Positions 21,464 through 29,753 of a DNA stretch of 64,000 nt are shown piece after piece. The first letter of the stretch is position 1, and every line of letters starts with the position of its first letter. The position numbers and the translations under genes are program-made. Source of the stretch: Sphingomonas turrisvirgatae (GTDB lineage: Bacteria; Pseudomonadota; Alphaproteobacteria; Sphingomonadales; Sphingomonadaceae). A model generated the notes under the pieces. That model was not told where the DNA came from. It did not search any database and saw only the letters and a list, made by a program, of their open reading frames with translations. Where the stretch lies: assembly GCF_001721295.1 (NCBI RefSeq), contig NZ_MDDS01000068.1:1-64000 (forward strand). Direction: 5' to 3'.

Positions 21464-22188
21464 AATTTGGTGACGTCGCTCGCGAGCGTGTAGCCGCCGC
21501 CCCACACCGTCTTGATGAGGCTCGGGTTTCTTGGATCGGGCTCGATCTTCTTGCGCAGCCGGCTGACCTGATTGTCGATCGCGCGGTCGAACGCCGCCGC
21601 CTCGCGGCCCTGCGTCAGGTCGAGCAGCTGGTCGCGGGTCAGCACCGCGCGCGGGCGCATGACCAAGGCGAGCAGCAGGTTGTATTCGCCGGTCGACAGC
21701 GGCACCGACACGCCCTCACGATCGACCAGCGCGCGCTCGCCGGTCTTGAGCACCCAGCCGGAGAAGGCATAGCTGCCGGTTTCCGGCGCGGCGAGGCGCG
21801 TGCCCCCGGCCTGCATGCGGCGCAGCACCACCTTGATCCGCGCTGCCAGTTCGCGGGGGGAAAAGGGCTTCACGACATAATCGTCCGCGCCCATTTCCAG
21901 GCCGACGATGCGGTCCGTTTCCTCGCTGCGTGCGGTCAGCAGGATGACCGGCGTGTCGCTGGTCGCGCGGATATGGCGGCACAGCGACAGCCCGTCCTCG
22001 CCCGGCATCATGATGTCGAGCACGACCAGGTCGATCGAATAGGCCGACAATCGCGTCCGCGCCGCTTCCGCATCGCCGACTTGCGTGACGCGAAAGCCCT
22101 GCTTGGTCAGATATTGCGCCAGTGGCTCGCGGATCGATCGCTCGTCGTCGACGAGTAGGAGGTGCGGGGTCTCGGCGGTCATGTCCAT
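21460..22188 (-). CDS. OmpR-family response regulator
   Basis: 242 aa from the ATG at 22188 (MDMTAETPHLLLVDDE); ATG 22182 is also possible. The receiver domain has DD at 14-15, phospho-acceptor D58 (LVVLDIMMPGEDG), T in LLTARS and K in VVKPFSPRE. The C-terminal winged helix includes LVMRPRAVLTRDQLLDL and ends KTVWGGGYTLAS. It is the first gene of a two-gene operon with the adjacent histidine kinase. Confidence 0.94.
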   Translation of the reverse strand: MDMTAETPHLLLVDDERSIREPLAQYLTKQGFRVTQVGDAEAARTRLSAYSIDLVVLDIMMPGEDGLSLCRHIRATSDTPVILLTARSEETDRIVGLEMGADDYVVKPFSPRELAARIKVVLRRMQAGGTRLAAPETGSYAFSGWVLKTGERALVDREGVSVPLSTGEYNLLLALVMRPRAVLTRDQLLDLTQGREAAAFDRAIDNQVSRLRKKIEPDPRNPSLIKTVWGGGYTLASDVTKL

Positions 22189-22286
22189 AGGGTTAGCATT
22201 CCGATGAATGTGCACTCAATCCTTCCCGTGCCGGGGAGGATGCCGGGCGGGCGCGGGGGAGGGCGGCCCGCCCGGCGGTTCGTGCG

Positions 22287-22928
22287 TCAGGCGCCGGGCG
22301 TGGATGCCGGCGCAGGCCGCGTCATGCGGCGTTGCGGACGGTCGGCCGCGTCGAGCTTGCCGTCCTTGTTGGTGTCGAGCTTGGCAAAGCGCTTGGCCGA
22401 CGCCGCGTCGAACTCGGCCCGGCTGATCGCGCCGTCCCCGTTCGTGTCGGCCATCCGCATCATGCCGCCACGGCCGCCATGGCCGCGCATGCCCATATGC
22501 TTGCCGCGCCGCTCGCCGCGCTCGATCCTGCCGTCCTTGTCGGCGTCCATGCGGTCGAAGCGCGCTTCGGCGGCGGCGCGGTTTTCGGCCCGGCTGATCA
22601 GGCCGTCGCCATTGGTGTCGATGCGCGCCAGCATCCGCTCCGCGCCACCTGCGCGGCGGCCGGCACCCGGACCGCGCTCGGGCCGCTCGCCGCCACGACG
22701 CTCGGCCCGTGCGGCACGCGCGCGCTCCATGCCCGCCTGACGCTCCTGCGCGCTCAACTGTCCGTCCTTATTGGTATCCAGGGCCGTGAACCGCGCGTCG
22801 GCACGGGCCAGCATGTCGGTCTTGGTCAGCGGCGCCTTGGCCGCGGGGGCAGGCTGTGCCTGCATCCCGACGGCGGTGCCGGCAGTCGCCAGCGCGCCGA
22901 TCGCGGTCGCAATCATCCATTTCTTCAT
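22287..22928 (-). CDS. Exported EF-hand protein with five calcium-binding loops
   Basis: 213 aa from MKKWMIATAIGALATAG, a signal peptide. Five 12-residue EF-hand loops can be read: DTNKDGQLSAQE, DTNGDGLISRAE, DADKDGRIERGE, DTNGDGAISRAE and DTNKDGKLDAAD. Each has Asp/Asn at positions 1, 3 and 5 and Gly at 6; the last has Asp instead of Glu at position 12. The loops are linked by Arg/Gly/Met-rich stretches. It is probably a periplasmic calcium-binding protein. EF-hand proteins of this kind are common in sphingomonads; their role is unclear. Confidence 0.88.
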   Translation of the reverse strand: MKKWMIATAIGALATAGTAVGMQAQPAPAAKAPLTKTDMLARADARFTALDTNKDGQLSAQERQAGMERARAARAERRGGERPERGPGAGRRAGGAERMLARIDTNGDGLISRAENRAAAEARFDRMDADKDGRIERGERRGKHMGMRGHGGRGGMMRMADTNGDGAISRAEFDAASAKRFAKLDTNKDGKLDAADRPQRRMTRPAPASTPGA

Positions 22929-23053
22929 CACGGGCTCCATCTCCAGCCGGCAAAGCGCCTCAGCTGATGGTGGCCCTTTTCGACCGCGCGTGTCGAGACG
23001 CTATGTCAGCCGCCCGGAAAAGCTGTCGCAAATTGTCGCGTCGCTGGCGGCAT

Positions 23054-23123
23054 TTCCGGCCCGCTCCCCCACCCATCGGCGGCATATCCTGAATGGGTGG
23101 GGGGGTGGGGGAGCGGGCCGGAA
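23054..23123. repeat. Long palindromic element, family 1, copy 2
   Basis: The left arm TTCCGGCCCGCTCCCCCACC pairs with a right arm ending GGGGGAGCGGGCCGGAA. The loop contains GCATATCCTGAATGGG, matching the loop of copy 1 (GTATCCTGAATGGG). The right arm carries extra G residues. It lies between the thioesterase stop (minus strand) and the EF-hand gene start. Confidence 0.85.
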
Positions 23124-23140
23124 CCGCTGCGCGCCAGCGC

Positions 23141-23911
23141 TCAGCCAAAGATGGCGACGCCCTGCATCCCCTCGGCAACCAGCGTGCCGTCGGCGTCCCA
23201 CATCCGCATGCGCTGGCTCGAATAGCCGTTCTGCGCCAGGTCCGTATCCGCCTGAATCAGCCACCAGCCATCGCGCGTCATGGGCTTGGGCTGCAGCACA
23301 TTGACCTGCCACGTCAGCGACGACAGCGGCGTCATCTTTTGAAACAGCCTGAACGCGGCAGGCGGCAACGCGTCGCCCAGCGCCATCAGCTCGATCTCCG
23401 GGTCCAGCCCGTCGCGCTCGATCAACCGTCCCCAGCGCAGCCATTCGACCGGCCCGGCCGCATCCTTCAGGTCGAAGAAGTTGAAGTTGCCGGTGAAGAA
23501 TTCGGCCGGCCCGGTATAGAGCGGCGCATCGGCGGCGGGCGGCGTGTGAGCGGCCCGCGTCGTGCGCTCCAGCGCGACCGACGATTCGAGCGCAGCCATG
23601 AAGACGAAGGTCGCTCGAAACCCGAGCCCCACCTGCGACACGATATCCGCCTGGACGAACGCCGCGTTGCGCCCGCGTCGCAACGTCGTGGCGGTCACGC
23701 TCACTTCCCCCGACAGCGGCCCGATAAAGGCGATCTGCGCCGAACGCAGCGGGGGCAGGTCCGCTTCCACCTGCTTTGCCGCCGCCAGTGCCAGTGCCGA
23801 GGACAGCCCGCCATAGGCTGTGCGCCCCTGCAGCCAGTTCGATGGGATATGCGTCGTGAAGCCCGTCGCGGTCCGCGCCGCACCCGCCAATAGCGCCGTC
23901 AGCGAAGTCAT
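23141..23911 (-). CDS. TesB-like acyl-CoA thioesterase family protein
   Basis: 256 aa with two hotdog-like halves. The first includes HIPSNWLQGRTAYGGLSSALA and IAFIGPLSGEVSVTATTLRRG; the second ends LAQNGYSSQRMRMWDADGTLVAEG. Such proteins hydrolyse acyl-CoA to free acid plus CoA. The start (ATG 23911) overlaps the stop of the upstream acyl-CoA ligase gene by 4 bp, so an acyl-CoA forming and an acyl-CoA hydrolysing enzyme are co-translated. Confidence 0.85.
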   Translation of the reverse strand: MTSLTALLAGAARTATGFTTHIPSNWLQGRTAYGGLSSALALAAAKQVEADLPPLRSAQIAFIGPLSGEVSVTATTLRRGRNAAFVQADIVSQVGLGFRATFVFMAALESSVALERTTRAAHTPPAADAPLYTGPAEFFTGNFNFFDLKDAAGPVEWLRWGRLIERDGLDPEIELMALGDALPPAAFRLFQKMTPLSSLTWQVNVLQPKPMTRDGWWLIQADTDLAQNGYSSQRMRMWDADGTLVAEGMQGVAIFG

Positions 23912-25446
23912 GCCGCCCCCTCCATATATCGTTCGCGCAATTCGCGTTTCAGCACCTTGCCGATCGCGCTGCGCGGCAGCTCGTCCACCACCACCAGAGC
24001 GCTCAGCCGCTGCGTCTTGCCGAGGCCGGCATTTACTGCCGCCAGCACCGCCTCCGCCGGCGTCGCATCCGCCGCGACATAGAAGCCGACCGGCGTCTCG
24101 CCCCATTGTGCCGAGGGGACGCCGACGACCGCGCAGTCCCGCACCGCGCGATGCTGCCCCAGCACCGCCTCCAGGTCGCTCGGATAGATGTTGAACCCGC
24201 CCGAGATGATCAGGTCCTTCTTGCGGTCCATCAGGATCAGGAACCCGTCTTCATCGAACCGCCCGACATCGCCATGGCGGATATATCGCCGTCCCTCGGC
24301 ATCGAACCATTCCGCTTCGCTCGTCGCGGTTCGACGCCCATGATAGCCCGACATCATCGCGCCGCTGCGCCCGACCACCTCGCCCATCTCGCCCGCTGCC
24401 ACCTCGCAACCATCATCGTCGATCAGGCGAATGTCATGTCCCGGCGCGGGTTGCCCCACCGTGTGCAGCTTGTCGGGATGCGCGGTGCAGTTGAGGATGC
24501 ACGTGCCGCCGCCCTCGGTCATGCCGTAATATTCGACCAGCAACCCGGGCCAGCGCGCCACCACATCGGCCTTGAGCGCTGCCGAAAAGGGCGCGCTGGT
24601 ACAGGTCTTGAGGCGAAAGCTGGATAGGTCGAACGCGTCGAAGTCCGGCAGGGCCATGATCCGCTGATATTGCACCGGCACCAGCATCGCATGCGTCGCG
24701 CGGTTGCGCTGCGCCGCTTCCAGAAATCCGCGCGCATCGAACTTGCCCATCAGCACCGCCGTTCCGCCCCAGGCCAGCGTGGGGATGAAGCTCACCAGCG
24801 TCGTGTTCGAATAAAGCGGGGTCGCGATCATCGTGACCGCCTCGCTAAATCCCGCCGCATCGCCCCGCGCGACATGCGCCCAGCGCATCGCATGCGGCTG
24901 AACGATCCCCTTGGGCGTGCCGGTGGTGCCGCTGGAGTAGATGATGTTGAACGGATCGTCGGGCGCGATGACGACCGGGTCCGGCTGCGCGCCTTCGATC
25001 GCGAACGCCTCATAGGCGATCCCCGCGTCGCTGCCGTCGAGCGCCACGCGGGTCGCCGCCAGCGGCCTGTCACCCAGCGACGCCGCCGCGCCCGCATCGA
25101 GGAAGACGACGCTCGCCCCGCAATCGGCGATCATCGCCGCAATCTGATCGCCGGTCGCGGACGGCGCGATCGGCGTGGGCGCGCAACCTGCGCGGATCGC
25201 GCCCAGGAACGCGCAGGCATATTCGATGCCGACCGCCCCGACGATGGCGACCGCCTCGCGCTGCGTCACGCCGGCATGTTGCAGGGCGACGGCGACCGCG
25301 TCCATCGCCCGGTTCAGCGTCGCATAGTCGATCGCACGCGCGCCATGGACGATCGCCTGCTTGCTGCCGCGCTCGCGCGCATGGGCCGCGATCAGGTCGG
25401 GCAAGGTGCCGAACGGCGCGGCCAGCATTTGTGCGGCAGTCTGCAT
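23908..25446 (-). CDS. AMP-dependent acyl-CoA synthetase / ligase
   Basis: 512 aa from MQTAAQMLAAPFGTLPDLIAA, where GAGGAGCGGGA gives a good ribosome-binding site. Open frame further upstream is antisense to the GST gene. ANL-superfamily motifs: P-loop IIYSSGTTGTPKGI, A5 VEYYGMTEGGGT, A7/A8 HGDVGRFDEDGFLILMDRKK followed by DLIISGGFNIYP, and A10 LPRSAIGKVLKREL with the catalytic lysine. It activates a carboxylic acid to acyl-CoA through an adenylate; the substrate is unknown. Divergent from the GST gene 25528-26142. Confidence 0.92.
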   Translation of the reverse strand: MQTAAQMLAAPFGTLPDLIAAHARERGSKQAIVHGARAIDYATLNRAMDAVAVALQHAGVTQREAVAIVGAVGIEYACAFLGAIRAGCAPTPIAPSATGDQIAAMIADCGASVVFLDAGAAASLGDRPLAATRVALDGSDAGIAYEAFAIEGAQPDPVVIAPDDPFNIIYSSGTTGTPKGIVQPHAMRWAHVARGDAAGFSEAVTMIATPLYSNTTLVSFIPTLAWGGTAVLMGKFDARGFLEAAQRNRATHAMLVPVQYQRIMALPDFDAFDLSSFRLKTCTSAPFSAALKADVVARWPGLLVEYYGMTEGGGTCILNCTAHPDKLHTVGQPAPGHDIRLIDDDGCEVAAGEMGEVVGRSGAMMSGYHGRRTATSEAEWFDAEGRRYIRHGDVGRFDEDGFLILMDRKKDLIISGGFNIYPSDLEAVLGQHRAVRDCAVVGVPSAQWGETPVGFYVAADATPAEAVLAAVNAGLGKTQRLSALVVVDELPRSAIGKVLKRELRERYMEGAA

Positions 25447-25527
25447 TCCCGCTCCTCGATTCAGCTGCATTGCTAGGCGAAGCCGCGCATTGCTGCCATA
25501 CGCAAAATTCGAAAAAGGAGCGCCGCC

Positions 25528-26142
25528 ATGATCTTCTACGATTCGCCGAGCCCTGCGCCGAACCCGCGGCGGGTACGCATCTTTGCGGCCGAAAAGGGCA
25601 TCGAACTGCCGACCGAACAGGTGTCGATCCTGAAGGGGGAGCACAAGTCCGACGCCTTCCGCGCGATCAACCCGCTCGGCCAGACGCCCGCGCTCAAGCT
25701 CGACGACGGCACGGTCATCACTGAAAGCGTCGCCATCTGCCGCTATCTCGAGGCGCTGCACCCCGATCCGCCGCTGTTCGGCCGCGACGCGCTCGACGCG
25801 GCGCGGATCGAGATGTGGAGTCGCCGCATCGAACTTCGCCTCATGGCGCCGACCGGCATGATCTGGGTCCACACCCACCCCTTCACCGCGCGGGTCGTGC
25901 CGCACCAGTACAAGGATTTCGGCGAGAGCAACCGTCCGGCGATTGAGCGCGCCCACGCCATGTTCGACGAGGCGTTTGGCGAAACGCCCTATATCGCTGG
26001 CGAGCATTACAGCATCGCCGATATTCTGCTGCTCACCACGATCGACTTCGGTACGTTTATCGGCCTGGCGATTGCAGATGACCTGGCGCGCCTCAATGAC
26101 TGGCACCGGCGTGTGTCGGCTCGTGCGAGCGCGGCAGCATGA
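25528..26142 (+). CDS. Glutathione S-transferase family protein
   Basis: 204 aa. The thioredoxin-like N-terminal domain begins MIFYDSPSPAPNPRRVRIFAAEKGI and has the cis-Pro and ES motif region NPLGQTPALKLDDGTVITES. The helical C-terminal domain carries GEHYSIADILLLTTIDF. Strong ribosome-binding site AAAAAGGAG. The SDR gene follows with a 4-bp ATGA overlap. In sphingomonads such GSTs often act in aromatic or halogenated compound metabolism; the substrate here is unknown. Confidence 0.9.
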   Translation: MIFYDSPSPAPNPRRVRIFAAEKGIELPTEQVSILKGEHKSDAFRAINPLGQTPALKLDDGTVITESVAICRYLEALHPDPPLFGRDALDAARIEMWSRRIELRLMAPTGMIWVHTHPFTARVVPHQYKDFGESNRPAIERAHAMFDEAFGETPYIAGEHYSIADILLLTTIDFGTFIGLAIADDLARLNDWHRRVSARASAAA

Positions 26143-26933
26143 GCGTGGTGATGGCGGGGATGGCGGCGATCGTCACTGGCGGCGGCACTGGCATCGGCGC
26201 CGCGGTCGTGCGGCGGCTGGCCGGGCGGGGCGTACGCTGCGTCATCAACTATGCGTCGAGCCGCGACGCGGCCGAGGCGCTTGCCGCCGAGACCGGCAAT
26301 GGCTCCATCGCGGTGCAGGCCGATATTGCCGACGATGCGCAGTGCCGTGCGCTCGCCGCCGCCGCTATCGACGCATTCGGCCGCATCGACCTGCTGGTCA
26401 ACAATTCGGGCAGGACCAAGTTTGCCGATCACGAGGATCTCGACGCGCTCGATGCCCAGGACTTTCTCGACATCTATCGCCTGAACACGGTCGCGCCGTT
26501 CCAGATGATCCGCGCCTGCGCTCCGGCGATGCGCGCGGGGCCGGCAAGTGCCGTGGTCAACATCGCTTCGGTCGCAGGGGTGTTCGGCAATGGTTCGTCG
26601 GTCGCCTATGCCGCATCGAAAGGCGCGCTCATCACGATGACGAAAAGCCTGGCGCGCGTCCTCGCGCCCGCCATCCGCGTCAATGCCGTCGCGCCCGGCT
26701 ATGTCGGCACCGGCTGGTTCAGCGAGCGGATGACGGCGGAAGCTTTCGCCAAATTCGAAGCTTTCATCGCCAGTCAGACGCCGATGCAGCTTGCCGCCCA
26801 GGCCGACGACATCGCCGGCCCGGTCGTCAACCTGCTCGATCCCGCCAGCCGTGCGATCACGGGCGAAGTCACGCTGCTCGACGCTGGCGCGCACCTCGAC
26901 ATCGGCCTCTCCCGCCGGCCGGGGCGCGGCTAG
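26139..26933 (+). CDS. Short-chain dehydrogenase/reductase
   Basis: 264 aa, classical SDR. The NAD(P)-binding motif [11 protein letters not shown] is near the N terminus. NNSGRT stands where NNAG is usual. The catalytic Tyr/Lys lie in AYAASKGAL with Ser in NIASVAG, and the C-terminal part ends [13 protein letters not shown]. Start overlaps the GST stop by 4 bp; an internal ATG ([12 protein letters not shown]) is also possible. The substrate is unknown. Confidence 0.9.
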   Translation: MSVVMAGMAAIVTGGGTGIGAAVVRRLAGRGVRCVINYASSRDAAEALAAETGNGSIAVQADIADDAQCRALAAAAIDAFGRIDLLVNNSGRTKFADHEDLDALDAQDFLDIYRLNTVAPFQMIRACAPAMRAGPASAVVNIASVAGVFGNGSSVAYAASKGALITMTKSLARVLAPAIRVNAVAPGYVGTGWFSERMTAEAFAKFEAFIASQTPMQLAAQADDIAGPVVNLLDPASRAITGEVTLLDAGAHLDIGLSRRPGRG

Positions 26934-26934
26934 G

Positions 26935-27084
26935 TTGGCCCACCGGAAACTGACCCTGCCGACCAAGGTCTGCGCCGCCTGCGCCCGTCCGTTCGCGTGG
27001 CGCAAGAAGTGGGCGCGCGACTGGGATCAGGTCAGATATTGCTCGGATCGTTGCCGCGGCCAGGGGGCCGCACCGGCGCCATGA
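26935..27084 (+). CDS. DUF2256 mini-protein (zinc-ribbon-like)
   Basis: 49 aa, from a TTG start directly behind the SDR stop. The sequence [13 protein letters not shown] (TTG read as Met) continues with [20 protein letters not shown] and [11 protein letters not shown]. This matches the DUF2256 pattern of CxxC, FxWRKKWxxxW and YCSxxC. The CxxC and CxxxC pairs suggest a bound zinc. It is too short and too weakly started for most gene callers. Function is unknown; members are often found near photolyase/cryptochrome-type genes, which are absent here. Confidence 0.85.
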   Translation: MAHRKLTLPTKVCAACARPFAWRKKWARDWDQVRYCSDRCRGQGAAPAP

Positions 27085-27091
27085 TCGGTGC

Positions 27092-27796
27092 CTATTCCTT
27101 CGTCACCGCCGCGGTCTGCCCGAACAATATCTTCTTCTGCTCGTCGGTCATCGGCGTGTCGCTGGGGCGGATCGCTTCGCCCTTGGCATAGGCACGCACC
27201 GTGGCGGGCCGCGCCTTCACCGCTTCGAACCAGCGCTGGATGTGCGGGAAGTCGGCCAGGTCCTGACCCTGTGCCCGATGCGGCACGATCCACGGATAGA
27301 TCGCCATATCGGCGATCGAATAATGCTCGCCGCCGACGAACGGTCGGCCGGCCAGCTGCCGATCGAGCACGCCATAGAGGCGGTTGGTCTCGTCGATATA
27401 GCGCTTCTGCGCATAGGGCAGCTTCTCGGGCGCATAGATGTTGAAGTGGTGGTTCTGCCCCGCCATCGGACCCAGTCCGCCCATCTGCCACATCAGCCAT
27501 TGCAGTTGCTCGACACGCTCGCGCTGCGTCTCGCCAAAGAACTTGCCGGTCTTGTTGGCGAGATAGATCAGGATCGCCCCGCTCTCGAACACGCTGATCG
27601 GTTCGCCGCCGTCACCCGGCTCGCGATCGACGATCGCCGGCATGCGGTTGTTCGGCGCGATCTTCAGGAACTCCGGCTTGAACTGCTCGCCCTGGCCGAT
27701 GTTGACGGCATGGATGGTATAGGGATGGCCGGTTTCCTCCAGCATCATCGTGATCTTGTGGCCGTTCGGCGTCGGCCAGTAATGCAGGTCGATCAT
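27092..27796 (-). CDS. Glutathione S-transferase, YfcG/Ure2p-like
   Basis: 234 aa from MIDLHYWPTPNGHKITMMLE, which has a GGAG ribosome-binding site. The N terminus with the TPNG motif and NNRMPAIVD then FESGAILIYLA is typical of Nu-class (YfcG/YghU) GSTs, which show disulfide reductase or peroxidase activity with glutathione. The helical domain contains WQMGGLGPMAGQNHHF and GGEHYSIADMAIYPW. It converges on the DUF2256 gene. Confidence 0.92.
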   Translation of the reverse strand: MIDLHYWPTPNGHKITMMLEETGHPYTIHAVNIGQGEQFKPEFLKIAPNNRMPAIVDREPGDGGEPISVFESGAILIYLANKTGKFFGETQRERVEQLQWLMWQMGGLGPMAGQNHHFNIYAPEKLPYAQKRYIDETNRLYGVLDRQLAGRPFVGGEHYSIADMAIYPWIVPHRAQGQDLADFPHIQRWFEAVKARPATVRAYAKGEAIRPSDTPMTDEQKKILFGQTAAVTKE

Positions 27797-28016
27797 GCGC
27801 GTCTCCGTTGGCTGGGGTCTGGGGGCAGGCGCAACAGATGGGATCACGCGCTCGTCACGCAAGCGGCAATGCGCGAACGTCGTACGGCGATGTCCGGGCG
27901 ATCGACTATTTCCGCGCGCCGTCCGCTCGTTCGACATTGCCCACCGGCTTTGTCCAATCGCGATTTGCATCCACCGCTCGATGTTGGTCGCGCTGGTCTA
28001 TCCGCGACGTTCCGGG
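27797..28016. other. Intergenic region upstream of the GPH transporter
   Basis: No gene, RNA or repeat recognised in this stretch between the divergent GST and MFS genes. The promoter-like motif at 28017-28049 closes it. Confidence 0.5.
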
Positions 28017-28049
28017 TTGACGCAAGGTAATCCGTACCGCATCTTCGAA
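28017..28049 (+). promoter_or_regulatory. Shared promoter-like motif, copy 1
   Basis: TTGACG at 28017, then TACCGCATCTTCGAA, with TTCGA starting 27 bp after the first T. Nearly identical to the motif at 29622-29654 (same spacing, TACCGCATCTTC identical), and related to 33493-33525. TTGACG looks like a -35 hexamer; with 17-bp spacing the -10 would be CATCTT. Confidence 0.55.
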
Positions 28050-28083
28050 CCAAGCACCGCGAGAGGCGGGCGGGAGGATGAGG

Positions 28084-29613
28084 ATGGCGACCGTGGCTCA
28101 AGCCGGCGGGGTGGAAGCGCGCTCACTCGATGCTCCGGCGGATGCGCCGCCGATCAGCCGTGGCATGCGCGTCAGCTATGGCGCCGGCGCGATCGCCAAC
28201 GGGATCAAGAACGCGGCGTTCACCAGCTATCTGCTGTTCTTCTACACCCAGATCATCGGGGTGCCGGCCGGCATCGTCGCCAGCGCCGTCGCGCTGACGC
28301 TGGTCGTGGATGCAATCGCCGATCCGCTGATCGGCCGGTGGTCGGACGTGACGCGCAGCCGCTGGGGACGACGCCACCCGTTCATCTACGGCTCGGCCGC
28401 GCCCACCGCGCTGTTCTTCCTGCTCGCCTGGTTCCCGCCCGCGGGCCTTACCGAGTTCCAGATGGGCGCGTGGATCTTCGTCACTGCCGCGCTGACCCGC
28501 GTGTCGATCAGCGCGTTCGAGATCAACACCTCGGCCATGACGCCCGAGATGACACAGGATTATCGCGAGCGGACGCGGCTGTTCGGGCTGCGCTGGTGGT
28601 TCGGCTATGCCGGCACCTATGGTTTCACCACGATCTGCCTGCTGACCTTCTTCGCCGCGACGCCCGAATATCCGCGCGGCCAGCTCAATCCCGCGGGATA
28701 TCCCGGCTTTGCCATCGCCGGCGCGCTGGCGATCATCGTTGCGATCCTGATCTGCGGCATCGGCACGCACAAGCGCATCCCCTATCTGCGCCAGGCCGAG
28801 GTGCGGGCCGAGCATATGCCGTTCGGCGCGCATCTGCGCGAGATGGGCGCAGCGCTCAGGAACCGCGCGTTCCTGGCGATTTTCGGATTCGGGGTGCTCA
28901 AATATTCGGCGATCGGGCTGTACAGCGCGACGACCCTGTTCTTCAACACGTACCTCTACAAGCTGACCGGCGCGCAGCTTGCCATCCTGACCGTCGACAG
29001 CCTGGTCGCCGCGACGCTGGCCGCGCCGCTTGCGCCGGTCATGTCGGCCTGGCTGGGCAAGCGGATGAGTTCGATGGTGTTTGCGGTGCTGGGGGTGGCG
29101 ATCGGCCTCACGCCGTTGCTGCTGTCGATCAACGGCATCTTCTTCGTGCCCGGCAACCCGCTATTGGTGCCGGCGCTGTTCGCGGTCGGCGCGATCTATG
29201 GCGCGATGGTCGCGATCTCGCTCATCAACACCAGTTCCATGCTGGCGGACGTGGTCGAGGACAGCGCGGTGGCAACGGGCCGGCATGAGGCCGGCACTTT
29301 CTTCGCCGCGTCCAGCTTCATGCAGCAATGCTCGACCGCGATCGGCATCTACCTTGCCGGCAAGCTGCTGGTCTGGGCCGACTTTCCCGAGAAGCCCGCC
29401 CCGGGGCAAGTGACCGACGCGATGATCCATGATGTCGTCGGCTATTATGTGCCGACCACGATCAGCCTGTGGACGCTGGGGGCGCTGATCCTGTTCTTCT
29501 ATCCTATCACCCGCGCCAAACATGAAGCCAACCTTGCCGCGCTGGCCGCGCGCGAGGCGCAGGCGCGCGCCAACGAACTCGACAATATTCCCTTGGGTGG
29601 GCCCAGCCGATAG
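28084..29613 (+). CDS. MFS transporter, GPH (MelB-like) family
   Basis: 509 aa with about twelve membrane segments. The N terminus has the GPH pattern SYGAGAIANGIKNAAFTSYLLFF and the loop DPLIGRWSDVTRSRWGRRHPF (D..G..SD.T..RWGRR). These are sugar- or glycoside-cation symporters in characterised members, but sphingomonads have many relatives for other solutes. The ATG at 28084 is favoured because GGGAGG lies 6 bp upstream; ATG 28078 is too close. Preceded by the shared promoter-like motif also found at the acyl-CoA dehydrogenase pair. Confidence 0.85.
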   Translation: MATVAQAGGVEARSLDAPADAPPISRGMRVSYGAGAIANGIKNAAFTSYLLFFYTQIIGVPAGIVASAVALTLVVDAIADPLIGRWSDVTRSRWGRRHPFIYGSAAPTALFFLLAWFPPAGLTEFQMGAWIFVTAALTRVSISAFEINTSAMTPEMTQDYRERTRLFGLRWWFGYAGTYGFTTICLLTFFAATPEYPRGQLNPAGYPGFAIAGALAIIVAILICGIGTHKRIPYLRQAEVRAEHMPFGAHLREMGAALRNRAFLAIFGFGVLKYSAIGLYSATTLFFNTYLYKLTGAQLAILTVDSLVAATLAAPLAPVMSAWLGKRMSSMVFAVLGVAIGLTPLLLSINGIFFVPGNPLLVPALFAVGAIYGAMVAISLINTSSMLADVVEDSAVATGRHEAGTFFAASSFMQQCSTAIGIYLAGKLLVWADFPEKPAPGQVTDAMIHDVVGYYVPTTISLWTLGALILFFYPITRAKHEANLAALAAREAQARANELDNIPLGGPSR

Positions 29614-29621
29614 AATCCGGA

Positions 29622-29654
29622 TTGACGCTTTTAATTCCATACCGCATCTTCAAA
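29622..29654 (+). promoter_or_regulatory. Shared promoter-like motif, copy 2
   Basis: TTGACG at 29622, then CCATACCGCATCTTCAAA. It has the same spacing as copy 1 and an identical 12-mer TACCGCATCTTC. About 100 bp before the acyl-CoA dehydrogenase start. Confidence 0.55.
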
Positions 29655-29753
29655 TCAGTGAATAGCCGCGGGTCGGGCGGAATCGCGCGAGCGACCATGC
29701 CGACCAACATCGAGCATCGGACCACCGATCGCATTCGACATTCAGGAGGGAAA

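Noticed and set aside
22242..22276. GC-rich hairpin (11-bp stem) downstream of the EF-hand gene
   Set aside because: No T run follows on the relevant strand, so a terminator call is not justified.
25496..25516. Possible further copy of the TACCGCATCTTC promoter motif (CCATACGCAAAATTCGAAA)
   Set aside because: Spacing differs and no TTGAC hexamer lies at the right distance.
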